Assembly: GCA_004194705.1 (NCBI GenBank)
Contig: SADC01000056.1
Location: forward strand, 124,001 to 188,000
Length of the DNA stretch: 64,000 nt
Reading direction: 5' to 3'
DNA from: Ditylenchus dipsaci
Lineage: Eukaryota > Nematoda > Chromadorea > Rhabditida > Anguinidae
Shown here: piece after piece, positions 22,385 through 34,475 of the stretch
Layout: the number at the start of each line of letters is the position of its first letter
Numbering within the stretch: position 1 is the first letter of the stretch
The notes under the pieces: generated by a model
Told to the model about the DNA's origin: nothing
The model's input: the letters and a program-made list of their open reading frames with translations, nothing else
The model's database searches: none
Translations under genes and position numbers: made by a program

Positions 22385-24448
22385 GTGTTTTGTATAGGAA
22401 TATGTTGGAATCGGCGGTTATTTTAAAACTTTCTAAAGAAAAAAATTGTTAAGACAGCTTTTGCACTTGCTATTTTTGATTTTATTTAATGGAGAGGAGA
22501 TGCAACTGGCTGATAACCAACCGCTTCCACGGCTATTACAAATATTTTCTGGTCTTTGCTCAACTCTTTAAATACCTCTTCCTAGTTTTTGCCTGTCCCC
22601 TTAAGGGTTGTGGTAGTAGTGGCAGAAAAACAAGGCGTGGCAGAGCTATTGGGGGCGGTACTTGGCCATTCTTACGACACTTTGTGTACTTGTAGCTTTT
22701 GGGGATGACCAGCTGGGAGAGATGTTTTTCTTTCCTTTTGCCTACAAACATGTGAATTTCATGAACTTGTTGTAAGAAATACGGTAGCTCATAAAGGCTT
22801 TCACAAAATCGCAACTTTTTTCATGAAGTGAAAAAATTTATACAATGAGTTAGTTAGATATATTTTACTCAAATTGATAAAGGTATTCAATGCCCAATAA
22901 TTATATTCCAAAAATCAAAAGATTATTGTTTTGCTGCAAAAATTATATATTTTTTTAATAACAAGCACTTTTTTACCCTGTATTTTTGTAGTCTAGTATA
23001 ATATTCAAAGATTTAAAGCATATTATTAGAAATAGTTAATGTTTTTTTATTTAAATTGTTTGCTAAATTTTTTTTCAGCAGCTTTGTTACAAAAATAAAC
23101 TATAATAAAAAATGGTAAATTTTTCAAGCTTCTGATATCAAAACATTTCAAAAACAGATTAATGGAAGGTTAATATTTAATTTTGCCCCCTAATTACTGA
23201 AAACAGCCACCTGATTTTAAATTGAATCTTTTCTTACTTTTCACGTTCATTTTTCAAGAATTTTAATTATCATGTAGTCCAAGATTTCAGCTTTCTATCT
23301 AGTTATCAAATTTCACTGAATGATTTGAAGAATGTAGAAATTTAGGGGTTGGAAAAATGTGAGAAATACACAAGTTACTTCATTCTAATCCTGAAATCGC
23401 TACATATCTGTAGTTATTCAATAGAGTTTGATAGCTCTTTCGAAAGCTGAGATCCTGGGCTACACGATAGTCAAAGAAATTTTTGAAAAATAAACCTGAA
23501 AGTTAAGAAAAGACTGTCGATTTCTGATTAGAGGGCATTTTTCAGCGAATTAGGCGGCAAAATTAAATACCGCCCTTAATAGAAACCAAAAAATTTTGCA
23601 TCTTTTCACCACAAATATCTACAAGATGCTTAAAACCTTTTTTTAAATGGAGCAAAAGTAAAATATCATAAGAGCTAATATTTTTCAACCATATTTATGG
23701 ATACAGTGCTTAATTCTGCACAAATAGTTGCGAAAAGTCTCTAAAAACATTAATTAGCTCTGTTTTATTAACAAGACTAACAAAGTATTTTTCTTATTAT
23801 CAAAAAAATTTTGCGCAATTTTATTTTGCAAAATCTTTTATTTTTCATTTTTCATTTTTTATGTCTTTTTGTTTTAAAGGTGAGAAAGGTTTTAAATTAA
23901 GTAACAGCTCTTTCATAAAATTCTGATTTTAACATCTGGTTTTTCAAAAAAAAAATTTTACACATTAAATTCTCATAACGCTATTTTAATTTCATATTTT
24001 CATTTCCTAAAATCTAACGTCATTCAGATCATTACTGTTCTTTTTTTCAATTTTTTTCTCACTACTTTGCCTAGTCTTACTCTTTTGTTAATTCAAAAGT
24101 CGCAGTTCTCAATTTAAAAATAAATTAAAAATATTTTGCTTCAAATTAATTGGTAGCGTGTGAAGATAAGTAATCAAAACACACAATTTTTTAAATTCAA
24201 CTCCTAAATTATTACTTTATTCAACTAATAATCTAACTTAATGACATTAGTTAACGTGAGAAAACACATACAATTAAAATATATATGTAGTAAAATATAT
24301 TACTCATAAAAGTGTTTAGCTTGAACAGTTACCGTTTTTTAGCTCCTTACGGATTTTTTTCTAAATCAGCCCCTTATTTCTTAAATCAAAAAATGTTGAA
24401 AGTTGTCTGGAGATTTAAGGTTTTTAATAAAAAAAGATACAAATGATA
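22385..24448. other. intergenic, nothing recognised
   Basis: About 2 kb upstream of the sulfatase start. A short GC-richer patch at 22590-22680 has GGCAGAGCTATTGGGGGCGG. The rest is AT-rich, with no splice-flanked open frames and no inverted ends that could be fixed. Confidence 0.4.
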
Positions 24449-24586
24449 CCGTATTTCCTCTAATAACTCCCCACCCTGGTTTTAATGACTCAGATTTCAG
24501 AGCTAGGGCCACTTTGATTAACAATTTCAAGACTTTCCAGGGGCTGAAAAAAAACTCCCCATGAATAGTTAATAGAGGAAATACAA
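24449..24586. mobile_element. short CCGTATTTCCTC element
   Basis: The left end CCGTATTTCCTCTAATAACTC follows TA. The right end GTTAATAGAGGAAATAC is inverted but its last bases are degraded. Inside are CTCCCC / ACTCCCC and CCTGG / CCAGG pieces. Same family as 14616-14836. Confidence 0.55.
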
Positions 24587-24591
24587 TATAT

Positions 24592-25030
24592 TAGGTCGTC
24601 CCAAAAGTTCGTGGACTTTCGACTTAATCCCCATATTTTTTTGTCTATTTTAAAAAACCCTGGTTGACTTCGTTTTAGCTGTTTTTCTTCTTTCAAACTA
24701 GCTAATAGCAAAACAGATAAAAAATAGAAATATAGGGTATAAGTTTTTAAGCAAACACTTCGTGCTTAAAGTTCTCCTAGAGAATTTTTTGAAGCCTCAG
24801 GTTTTTTCAGTTATACAGGATTTTGACTGAATCCATCGAAAATTCAACGTCTTTTTGTTTTGGTAACAGGTCAGGTAGGGGTAACAGGGAAATTTATTTT
24901 TGTCAAGAAAATATCCCGTTAACAAGAAACAACAAATTTTGAAAATAGGTCAACAACAAATTTAAAAAATCTCGCAAAACACAGAATGAGGTACCTAGGC
25001 GAAATTCCGTGAACTTTTGAGACGACCTGA
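24592..25030. mobile_element. mariner-like miniature element
   Basis: The ends AGGTCGTCCCAAAAGTTCGTG and CGTGAACTTTTGAGACGACCT are inverted. This is the terminal sequence style of mariner elements. About 440 bp, without a transposase frame. Confidence 0.65.
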
Positions 25031-26063
25031 TGACTCATAGTTAACCCTAGAATGACAACCTTGAACGCATTTTTTTGTGAACTATTTATCAATTATTTTT
25101 AATCTGTCAAAAATACCAAGGCACAAAAATGCATATTTGAAAATGCTCAATTATGATTCAAAGAAATGAAATTCAATTTCTGTAGACATGGGTGGCAAAA
25201 AATACATTTTACAGTGGAGCGAAAACTTTTTGCAAACTGCAAAAAGTCTACTTAAAATGCCAAGAAGTAAAGTGCGTGGAAAAAAATTGTACAGATTCGT
25301 TTAAAAGAAGCCTTAAAAGTAAAACTATTTCCATAATTGCAATGTTTTTTTATATCTTTACATTTTTTCAGATTTTTTAGCCGAAAATATTTCGAATCCT
25401 TGTAATTGCATTAGAATTTGAAAGCGTGATAATTACATTAGAATTTAAAAACACATTTAGTGTTTACTATGTTATTTTACTTATAATCAAGTATATTTAT
25501 TTATTTACGTGTAGGTCAGGATAAGTCATAAAAAAGATTAATAAAGCAGGATAATTCTATGTGGAATTTACGTGTTAGCATAAACAAAAGACTCAAAATA
25601 TTAAAAAAAACTAGCAGAAGTGGTTTTTCTATGTTTGATTTTATCTACAATTTTTTTTACTTATACGATAAAGGCACGACCAATCCGTTACCTATTGAAA
25701 AATTTTATATACCAAAAGATAGCCCTGACCGAGTGTGTGCTGCAATCGAAATTTTTGATAGAGCAGTCTAAGCCTAGGTATTGCTTTTTTGAAATTGTAA
25801 AATCATCAGCTAGAATATAGCAATAACATGTCAGTTTGGCGCAGTGAAAGCGTTGCAGGTGCTTTTTTTCATGTTGCCTATTTGACCCGACTCGAATCAT
25901 TTCCTTTTTTTACCTTTTTCTGCTGATTCAAATAAATTTGGACAACTATAAACCAAAATTCAATCTCACGTGCCATATTTGAAGTAATCATAAAAAAGTC
26001 GCTTTGACACTTAAGAGCTTTCGAACGGTCTAAATTATATCTCTCAGATCAGAATAATAAATA
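25031..26063. other. intergenic, nothing recognised
   Basis: AT-rich. Short open frames at 25192-25380 and 25559-25771 have no splice or family support and overlap frames on the other strand. Confidence 0.35.
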
Positions 26064-26311
26064 CCGTATTTCCTCTAAAATAGCCCCCGGGGCTATTTTA
26101 TTCAAACCTCCAATTTTCAGAAAAATTTGAATTCGATTTCGAGATTTTTGGGTGAAAATTAAGAATCTAAAAAGTGGAATCGGTAGAGCTCGTGGGAGTT
26201 AAGAAAACGTATCAAACAGCTTTGCAAAATATTTACTCTGCTCCGAGATACAGACCCTCAAAGTAGAGGGGGGGCTATTTTGGAAGGAGGGCTATTTTAG
26301 AGGAAATACGG
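26064..26311. mobile_element. CCGTATTTCCTC element, TA duplication
   Basis: CGTATTTCCTCTAAAATAGC and its reverse complement GCTATTTTAGAGGAAATACG bound the element. TA is at 26062-26063 and 26312-26313. The CCCCGGGGCTATTT hairpin lies just inside the left end. Confidence 0.65.
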
Positions 26312-26764
26312 TAATCACAATCGCTAAAGTTAGGAAATATTCTGATTTTGGCCTTTCTTTAGTTAACTGCCTACAACTTTACCATCCCAAAAATAGTCTT
26401 TATTAAAAACGATCGCAAACTCATTTTTTTAACACAATAATAAAAAATTGTAATTACTTTCTGAAGAAAAAATTTCAAATTTTGTAAAAAAAAATCAGGT
26501 ATAGGTGACCAGATGATTTTTTCAGGGTATTTCACACTAAACTTTAGCCTTTTATACGTCAAATGAGGTTAAAAATCCTAGATTTTGAAGCTTTTTTACT
26601 TTGGTCGATCCCTGCTACAAAAGTAGGCTTTCTCCAAAGCGCATTTAGTTAGGCGCAAAAAATTTATTGATTGAGCCCGATTTTTTTAGATTTTCGTGGG
26701 TTTGACACATAATTTAAAAGGAAAAATACGGTAAGAGATTTTCTCGAAAGGTTTATGGCTAATA

Positions 26765-26972
26765 CAGTCGACTCTCGATAAGCCGCCACCCCAAAAGTTC
26801 GTTCCCGCCTTGGGTCCGACACTTTTTTTACCTCGATTTTTGAAATATTTTACCAAACCTGATTCGTCTGTCTAATCCGAAAAATCGTACAGATTCTGAT
26901 TTTACCGGTCGTTTTCGGAATGGTAACACTTTTGCCGTAAAGACCCGCGCCTCTCGATAAACCGCCACCCTT
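26765..26972. mobile_element. truncated pogo-like element
   Basis: The left end CAGTCGACTCTCGATAAGCC follows TA. CCTCTCGATAAACCGCCACCC recurs in direct orientation near 26950. The same GTTCG..CCGCCTTGGGTCCGACAC block occurs at 29336. The right end is not found. Confidence 0.5.
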
Positions 26973-28132
26973 TTCTGAAAATATGTATGCACAAACTTTT
27001 GACAAACAGTTTTGGACAATCACAAATTTTTTTTTTGACTTTATTCTTTAGTTTTACGTAACTACTTGCGTAAGTGATAAAAAAAAGTGTTTTGTTTAGG
27101 CTGTATAGGGTATCAGAAAAGGTTTGAAAGAATTGAGCACGTATTTACTGAACTACTTTATATTTCCCTACTGCACTGATTTTACCACGAAAATCGATGA
27201 CAGCAGTCGAGCTAACTATATGTGCGTAAAAATAATAGGAACAAGTTGCAAATAAACAACTGAAAAAACGAATCAGAAAAATAGTTAAATTTTAAGAAGG
27301 CTACCTAATTTTGCACATTTTATACAACTTTACCAAACAAAACAAACCTTGTCTGAGAAAGTAATCGTCGGCATTTAGCGCTTCAAAGACACGAAACAGG
27401 GCAAATTGCCGTTTAAATATGGGAACAGGTTGCAAAAATAAGATTGCAGTAAGAAATGGCGGCTCTTTTCACAGATCACTACAATATATAGGTGTGTGCT
27501 AAGGGGAATGGAGATGTGCTAAGTTCATCTGCACTGCAACTAGTACAAGAGTTAGTGGTTGCTGTCCACTGGGAAAATTAACGGTTGATGGTTTATAATG
27601 TTGTAGTAGATTTGTCTGGAGGAAGGAACAGGACCACTTTATTGCTGTCGATGCGGGAGATTCTTGGTGGAGAGCAAAGAAATAAAATGAGACAATAAAA
27701 TGTGTTAAAAAAAAGATGATGTTTGAGCTCTAAACACAAGCTGGGAAGATGTACTTTTCGGTTTTGATGGACCAAATTTATATCTCCTACCTTTTCACGT
27801 CATCACAAAATGTGGTTATAGGAAAGTACTAATATTTGTCGATTCTCGATTCGGATTTCATTGAAAATCATTTGCGTAGGTTCTTGCAAAACTCTGCTTT
27901 GATGCACTTTTGATGCTAATAACACTGTAGCTCGTTTGAAGAAATGCCTAACACACTACTTTATGGAATCTAAATGTTTTTCAGCTGCTTAAGCTTGTTT
28001 TTTTTCTAGAGCATAACACTTATGAGGATTTCAAAGAGCAAAATAGCCTATAATGCTTTGGCAAGCTGACAATAACAAACTTTTGATCCAAATTTTAAAA
28101 AACAAAGAAAAATGTTGATGATTTGTGTAAAA
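26973..28132. other. intergenic, nothing recognised
   Basis: AT-rich sequence with no supported gene. The 60-codon frame at 27593-27775 has no splice or family support. Confidence 0.4.
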
Positions 28133-28140
28133 TTTTTATC

Positions 28141-28913
28141 CAGGGTGGTAAATCGATGTTTTTGGGTTTGTTCGCCACCGGCAGCATATAATTTGCTCGA
28201 AATTGCCATACAAATATGAATGATATATTATTTTGTAGAGAAATTTGTCTGCTACAAAACAGTGCTATCAGATTTGGCCTATGAACCTGTTTTTGAATGT
28301 TTCAGAGTAGTTTTATGGACAAAATTTCGAATTTTCATGCCTGGTGGCCTACCGGTGCCGATGTTTTCTTCAGCTCGCGAGCTATACATAGCACCTTTGT
28401 TATACACTAACTTTGCTATACACCGTTTTGTAGACAAAGTTTTGCGCTATAAAGCCTAAATAAAAGTTTCTGAAATTCAATGTGTTTTTGTTGGTTTCTG
28501 AGCCCTGGTTGCAAAAGTTAAGTTAATGTAAAAATTTTGCCACCGGGGTTGAGAAACCCATAAAAGTGGATAAAATTTCAGTAACCTTTATTTAGGCTTC
28601 GTAGAGCAAAGCTTCTTTTACAAAACGGTGTATAGCAAACTTTTTAGAGTGACTAGGTGCTGTGTATAGCGCCCGATGCTGAAATAAGCATCGATACCAG
28701 TGGGCCAACAGGGCATGAAAATTCTAAATATTGTTCATAAAACGACTCTGAAACAACCCAAAACGGGTTCATTTGAAAAACCTGCTAGCACTGTTTTGTA
28801 GCAAAGAAGTTTCTCTACAAAATAATATATCATTCATATTTGTATGGCAATTTCGAGCAAATTATATGGCTGCCGGAGGCGAACAAACACAAAAACATCG
28901 ATTTACCACTCTG
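28141..28913. mobile_element. fold-back hAT-like element, 8-bp duplication TTTTTATC
   Basis: Starts CAGGGTGGTAAATCGATG and ends CATCGATTTACCACTCTG. TTTTTATC is exact on both sides (28133-28140 and 28914-28921). Pairing continues far inward (ATTTGCTCGAAATTGCCATA; AATGATATATTATTTTGTAG), so nearly the whole element folds back. No transposase. Confidence 0.85.
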
Positions 28914-29335
28914 TTTTTATCTTACCGTTTTGGATATTTTTGATTGAAAAAAATGATCTTGGATCACTTACAACTTGGGTCTACAGGTCTGCTAGTTCAA
29001 ATGTAAAAACTTTAAACCTTTGGATCTGTAACGTGAGGGGGAGTTGCAAAATCGCAATAATTACCAGCAAAACAAATAAAATACCAACAAATAAAATATT
29101 GGCTTTATTTTCTGTTTAGGTACAAAGTCCAAACTCAGCGAGAAGACAAACAGCTAGATCTCTGCACCTAATGAAGTAGAGAAAGCATCTCAGCAAGATG
29201 GAGGGCTCGGCAGCACACTCCCCAATACTGCGCACGGTCTATACCCAGATACTGGGAAGACAAGCAGTGGCGACCCGACAACCGAAGACCAAATATAATT
29301 TTACTTATTTTTCCTTACTTTTTATTTTCTATATA

Positions 29336-29783
29336 CAGTCGACTCTCGATATAAGATACCCCCTAAAGTTCGTTCCCACCTTGGGTCCGACGCTTTTGTT
29401 GACCTCACTTCTAAAATATTTTGCCAATTGTGATTCGTCAGTGTAGTTGGAAATATCGCAAGGATTCTGATTTTGCCGATCGTTTCTGAAAAAGTCGAAG
29501 CTTCCACCAGTAAGACCAGCGCCTCTCGATATAAGATACCCTTTTTTAAGATTTAGGGTATCTTATATCGAGAGGCGCTGGTCTTACTGGTGGAAGCTTC
29601 GACTTTTTTAGAAACGATCGGCAAAATCAGAATCCTTGCGATATTTCCAACTACACTGACGAATCACAATTGGCAAAACATTTTAGAAGTGAGGTCAACA
29701 AAAGCGTCGGACCCAAGGTGGGAACGAACTTTAAACGAGAGCTAAGGCCAGAGAGGGTGGTATCTTATATCGAGAGTCGACTG
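29336..29783. mobile_element. pogo-like palindromic element, TA duplication
   Basis: CAGTCGACTCTCGATATAAG and its perfect reverse complement bound 448 bp. TA lies on both sides. The arms (about 200 bp) are nearly complementary throughout, with the turn near 29553 (ATACCCTTTTTTAAGATTTAG). Confidence 0.8.
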
Positions 29784-30884
29784 TACGCCATTATTAAGTA
29801 AATATCTTTTTGAAGCCCTCTTTTATGTTAATTTTTCACCAAAAGCTGAAAATAAGCTTTTGAGATCCATTTTATGCCGTAAATCCGGCATCTAAAAATT
29901 ATTTTTGTTCTTTAAAAAACTGGCTTTTGTTAGCTTGTCTGCAAAAAACAATAATTCTTTCACATCTCAAAGCAAAAAAAGCAATCTTTTATGGATTATG
30001 GCAGCTGAAGAATTAAAACGGGAAAGTAATATCAAAGTAGCAAAATCGGCTTATCCTATCAAGAAACCAAACATTAGCTATTAAAAAGTAGAAAATTAAA
30101 GCACACTTTTTTTAAAACGATTTTAGACCTATTACTACCACTCATTAAGGGAAGTAAAGAATTTCTTTTTAACAAGCTGTCGCACTTCCGGCACAAACAT
30201 TTTTTCTTTGACACATTTTTCAATGAAGAGCTGGCTTGTCTTGAGAATTCGTCAAAAATTACCGGAAAACCAGTAATGAAACTGCTGTTTGTACAATTGA
30301 GAGATTTATTTTTAAGGATAGGTCTAAGCCGAGAACTCGCTAATTTTCGTTGTATTAAAATGTATTTTTCATAGAAAAATATGAATAACAAATGAACTTT
30401 TTCTGGTAATGACAACAATTTTGACAAGGAAGTGAAAGTTAAAAAATTTTAAAATTAAAGCAGTATTTATCAATAGAGGTATGAAAACAAACTGGAAAAG
30501 CACAATAGAAACAATTTAATTTAAGACAAAACTGAAAACGGGGCAGATTCAGAGAAAAATCCCCGGTTCTTTTGTTTTGGTTAGAGAAAGAAAATCTTCT
30601 ACTTTTTTCTATAATTTTGAAGACTATCAGATAGCCCTGCGATTCTATTTTCTAACAAGATATCATTTGTCGCAACTTTTCTGCAAACTATAGCATAAAA
30701 GGTCAAAGTATGAAGAAAATCAAAAAATTATTTGGCTCATAAGTTTACCTTTTTGTTATGTATTTTGAAACAAATAAAACTTCGTTAGAAATTAAAGCCG
30801 CAGAGCCACCTGAATGTTTTGAAATTTGAAAAAAGAGTTGGCGAATTTAAACCTCTTTTAATAGAACAAATAAGGCATATTTTT
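29784..30884. other. intergenic, nothing recognised
   Basis: AT-rich. A 117-codon minus-strand frame at 30074-30427 is basic and Ser/Lys-rich. It has no domain I recognise and no clear splice sites, so it is not called a gene. Confidence 0.35.
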
Positions 30885-31210
30885 GGGACGCAACCGACTC
30901 GCCAACGCTAAAACTAGCCAAGGTCAAATCTCACCAAAGATGTATCTCCTTAGCGCTGAAACTCGCGAACAACAAAAGTCGCTAACGGCAAAACTCGTCA
31001 ACAAAAAACTCGCCAACGAAAAATTCTATTTAACTGCCCTCCTTGGGACCAGCCATAGGGGCCATTAAACCAAATTTATAAGTTCTTGCAAGTTTGCAAG
31101 TTCTTTGTTGGCGAGTTTCCGCGTTAGCGAGATTCGCCGTTGGCGAGATTTGACATTGGCGAGTCTTTTGCGGTGGCAAGTCTTTTGTTGGCGAGTTGGT
31201 TGCGTCCCAT
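30885..31210. mobile_element. GGGACGCAACC element with GGCGAGT subterminal arrays
   Basis: Ends GGGACGCAACCGACTCGCC and GGCGAGTTGGTTGCGTCCC are inverted. Inside the ends are many diverged copies of CTCGCCAACG (left) and its reverse complement CGTTGGCGAG (right). The flanks ATATTTTT and ATTTTTTC are similar (6 of 8), so an 8-bp duplication is possible but not exact. Confidence 0.65.
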
Positions 31211-31519
31211 TTTTTCACATTCTCTGAGCAGTTTTTGCTCAAATCTGGACACTTTTACGCATCGTCTTATTATTAAACACGAACACTGAAAAGCTAAGGA
31301 AAATTGCTTTGAACGTAGGGATGAGTTTTCTATTCGTTAAGATTTTTTGAAAATAACTTAAATATGGTTTCACAAGGGACAATAGGCGGCTATCAGCGCC
31401 TCCATCATGTTTGGACCTATTATAATTTAAAAAATTAAAATTGGCCTTGAACGTAAAAATCCACCCTAAATCCAGGCTAAAATCTACCACCTTGAATTTG
31501 GAGGGCAAGATGTTTTTAG

Positions 31520-32189
31520 GGGTACAGGCTGATTGGTCGCTACAAAACTGGCTGTTCACAAAACTGGCAGTTTACAAAATAGGTCGTCACAAAATTGGCC
31601 GTTTACAAAACTGGTCGTTTACAGAATTGGTCGTTTACAGGATTGGCATTTCAAGAAGTAATCAATGAATGAATGTGACCTTGATATCATTGGCAACCAA
31701 TGCCAGATCAAACATAGTTCAAGTCAAAAATAGAGCAAACAAAAATTTTCAAACCTGGATCAACAATAATACAGAAAAACGGCCTCTTTCATTCCCCAAA
31801 TTTTCAATACTCAAAACTCCCTCATTGCCTGAACCATGCCATGAGCCCACTCCTCTCGGTGAAGCCTTTTCTTCTCAAGGTTGACCCATTGCTGAATTTC
31901 ACGAAGAATACGACGATCTTTGGCTGATTGTGCTTCTAAATTGTGTGTGATGGAGATTTAATGAGATGAGGTGGAAAAACGCTGAACAATGTGATGGCAG
32001 AGAGAAAATGACTGACAGAAACGAAACCATGTTTGGCATGCTATTAACTCCAACTAAGTGTTACCCTAATTTGTAACCACAACTAAAGCAGTTGCGCTTT
32101 TGTAAACGACCAATTCTGTAAACGGCCAGTTTTGTGACGACCAATTCTGTAAACGGCCAGTTTTGTAAACGACCAATCAGCCTGTACCC
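31520..32189. mobile_element. GGGTACAGGC element, 8-bp duplication GTTTTTAG
   Basis: Ends GGGTACAGGCTGATTGGTCG and its exact reverse complement. GTTTTTAG is exact at 31512-31519 and 32190-32197. Subterminal arrays of AAAACTGGCCGTTTAC units occur in inverse orientation at the two ends. A GGG start with an 8-bp duplication fits Merlin or Mutator-like elements better than hAT. No transposase. Confidence 0.85.
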
Positions 32190-32934
32190 GTTTTTAGAAG
32201 TAACTTCAATCATACGTGTTCGTGCTTAAAAGAAAGCTAAGATGTTATAGATGTTTTGAGGGTTTTGTTGAGGTATCTAACTTAACATCGCAGGAAATTG
32301 GACTTAAGCACATAAGCACCCATTCCACTCTATAGAGATAAGATTGTTCCATAAAGCTACAGTTTTCAGATGTTTTTTGAATGGAGATATTAGTAAATAT
32401 AAATTTTACAACCATATCACAAAAAACAAGGGTTTTAAAGCAAACACTAAAATAAAATTCAATATCACAAGTCAAACGGCTAAGAAATCTTCAATGATCA
32501 TTATTACTTACGTAATTGTTGTGATGAAATCTCGTGACACAAAATGAAAGTGGACAATTGACTGTTTTCTAGAGAAACACAAACAACTCATTGTAATTAG
32601 CAAATTTCTCAACTAAGTTTCTTAACTATTTCTTAAATTAGTTGGTCCTGTTAACTACAAAGATATCAAAGCTCACAGCTCAAAAATTAAATACCCAAAT
32701 GTTTTTAGTGCTCATTGTGTGGGTTAAAGAAAAACAAAAGCGGGTTCTGTGACTCTTTTATTTTATAATTCTGCTCATTGTTTATTTATCATGATGAAAA
32801 ATCAACTTTTGTGGAATCCCAAACCTTCAAAACAACAATTTAATATGAAAACCACCAAATTGTTAACTAATTTTTGATGATTTTTTAAAATTTCGACACA
32901 TTTCCTTGAAAATTGTTTTTAAGTTTTGTTTTAA

Positions 32935-33236
32935 AGGACCATACTTGCGCGCGGGACACTTTTATTATTCCGAATTTTTTTAATATGATTTATTATGTAT
33001 TAAAATTAATTATCAAAACAACAGAGCAGACACGGGAATCGAACACTGTGATCGACAATCACCACACAACGCCACTATACCACTGAACAACCTGGGCCAC
33101 TCACAAAAACCGTTGTTTTTATTTCGATATACCAACAACACATAATTCAAAAGTAGGAGTGAAAAAAAGTGTCCAGCGCGCATTTAAATTTGCCAAACTC
33201 CTATTGTCATCAATAAGTATGGTCCTTTAAAACCCG
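32935..33236. mobile_element. AGGACCAT element, TTAA duplication, carrying a tRNA-like segment
   Basis: Ends AGGACCATACTTG and (inverted) AGTATGGTCCT, flanked by TTAA (32931-32934 and 33237-33240). GCGCGGGACAC near the left end pairs with GTGTCCAGCGCGC near the right. TTAA targeting is seen in piggyBac, Kolobok and Sola3 groups; which one cannot be told. Confidence 0.7.
33027..33097 (-). tRNA. tRNA-like sequence, probably a degraded tRNA or SINE head
   Basis: On the minus strand this reads GTTCAGTGGTATAGTGG (A-box-like, typical of Asp/Gly/Glu tRNA D arms), then an anticodon-arm-like TGATTGTCGATCA with GTC in the loop, then GTTCGATTCCC (B box). The acceptor stem does not pair and the T stem is imperfect, so a functional tRNA is unlikely. 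Confidence 0.4.
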
Positions 33237-33437
33237 TTTACTGTAATTTCGGATAACACCCTGTTACCTCAGAATTTTGACCCTTGATTTCTTTGTTCTG
33301 AGCAAGTTTAAAAGGATAGTCATATAAAAAGTCAGTCTTACACGGAAGACACTTTTCTAGTTACACAAGTTGCCCGGTCCGTTTAAATGCAATAATTCTG
33401 GCGTGGCCTTTGAATAAGTACCTACATAATTTTTATT

Positions 33438-34455
33438 TGAACATCCGGCTAAAGTTTAGAATGTGACCTTTTTCTAAAAATGGTCAAAATCAGTTTTTTT
33501 AGTTGTGTAACATTGTAAAAATGCTCAGCATTCATTTTTATTGTTGGGAAAGCCAATTTTTCAAAAAAAAAATTTTTTGTCGAAAATTGTCAAAAAACGT
33601 TATACCATCATTGTTGGTGAAAAATCTATTTTTGGTAATTACTCTAAGTGTTGGTTACCTTTTTAGCTTTTCAATGTATTTTGAGATGCACATACAGAAA
33701 TGTTTATTGGTCAAAGTCTTCTGCTACTTATGCGGTTCCCCCCCCCCCCCATATCGAAATTAAGGGGCTTCCTATTGAATTAGGGTGCCTGCCGAAGGCA
33801 GGCAGGTGTGTATAAAGGGTCAGCCCTTGGCCCGAACAATGTACCCCAAAGGGGCTTCCTATTGAATTAGGGTGCCTGCCGAAGGCAGGCAGGTGTGTAT
33901 AAAGGGTCAGCCCTTGGCCCGAACAATGTACCCCAAAGGGGCTTCCTATTGAATTAGGGTGCCTGCCGAAGGCAGGCAGGTGTGTATAAAGGGTCAGCCC
34001 TTGGCCCGAACAATGTACCTCCAAAGGGGCTTCCTATTGAATTAGGGTGCCTGCCGAAGGCAGGCAGGTAAAAAATGTGAAAAAGTCAAAATGTCTGATT
34101 GAAAAAAAACCTTTTCTGTATTTTTATGTGGTCGGAAACAACGTTTTTATCGGTTTTAACGTGTAAGAATTGCTTAGAAATGGTTAAAACTGTTTTTGGG
34201 AAAATTTCGATATGGGGGGGGGGGAACCGCATAAGTACCGCTTAGGCGTGTAATCGGGTAGCTAGTAACCTTGTAGCTAGTAAGGAGCATATAACGTTTT
34301 TTGACAATTTTCGACAAAAATTTTTTTTTTTGAAAAATTGGCTTTCCCAACAATAAAAATGAATGCTGAGCATTTTTTACAATGTTACACAACTAAAAAA
34401 ACTGATTTTGACCATTTTTAGAAAAAGGTCACATTCTAAACTCCAGCCGAACATC
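33438..34455. mobile_element. inverted-repeat element of ~1 kb with a minisatellite core
   Basis: Long inverted arms: GTTTAGAATGTGACCTTTTT (33457) faces its complement near 34440, and GCTCAGCATTCATTTTTATTG, TGGGAAAGCCAATTTTTC and the poly-C / poly-G tracts next to ATATCGAAAT pair too. Outer edges are approximate. An 87-bp tandem repeat lies between the arms. The right arm ends about 20 bp from the stop codon of the next gene. Confidence 0.7.
33762..34072. repeat. 87-bp tandem repeat, 3.6 copies
   Basis: Copies start at 33762, 33849, 33936 and 34024 and are almost identical. Each holds the hairpin CTGCCGAAGGCAG. Because 87 is divisible by three, the minus strand stays open through three copies (repeat of HCSGQGLTLYTHLPAFGRHP). 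There is no start, splice or family support for translation. Confidence 0.85.
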
Positions 34456-34475
34456 CTTATATACACAAACAATTG

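Noticed and set aside
30074..30427. 117-codon minus-strand frame
   Set aside because: Length is tempting, but there is no domain, signal peptide or splice context and the composition follows the local AT bias.
33027..33097. Functional tRNA-Asp
   Set aside because: A and B boxes and a GTC loop are present, but the acceptor stem does not pair and the T stem is imperfect.
33728..34024. 98-codon minus-strand frame of 29-residue repeats (HCSGQGLTLYTHLPAFGRHP)
   Set aside because: It arises because an 87-bp minisatellite is divisible by three. No start context, promoter, splice sites or family resemblance.
33762..34072. CRISPR-like array
   Set aside because: Repeats are contiguous without spacers and the DNA is eukaryotic.
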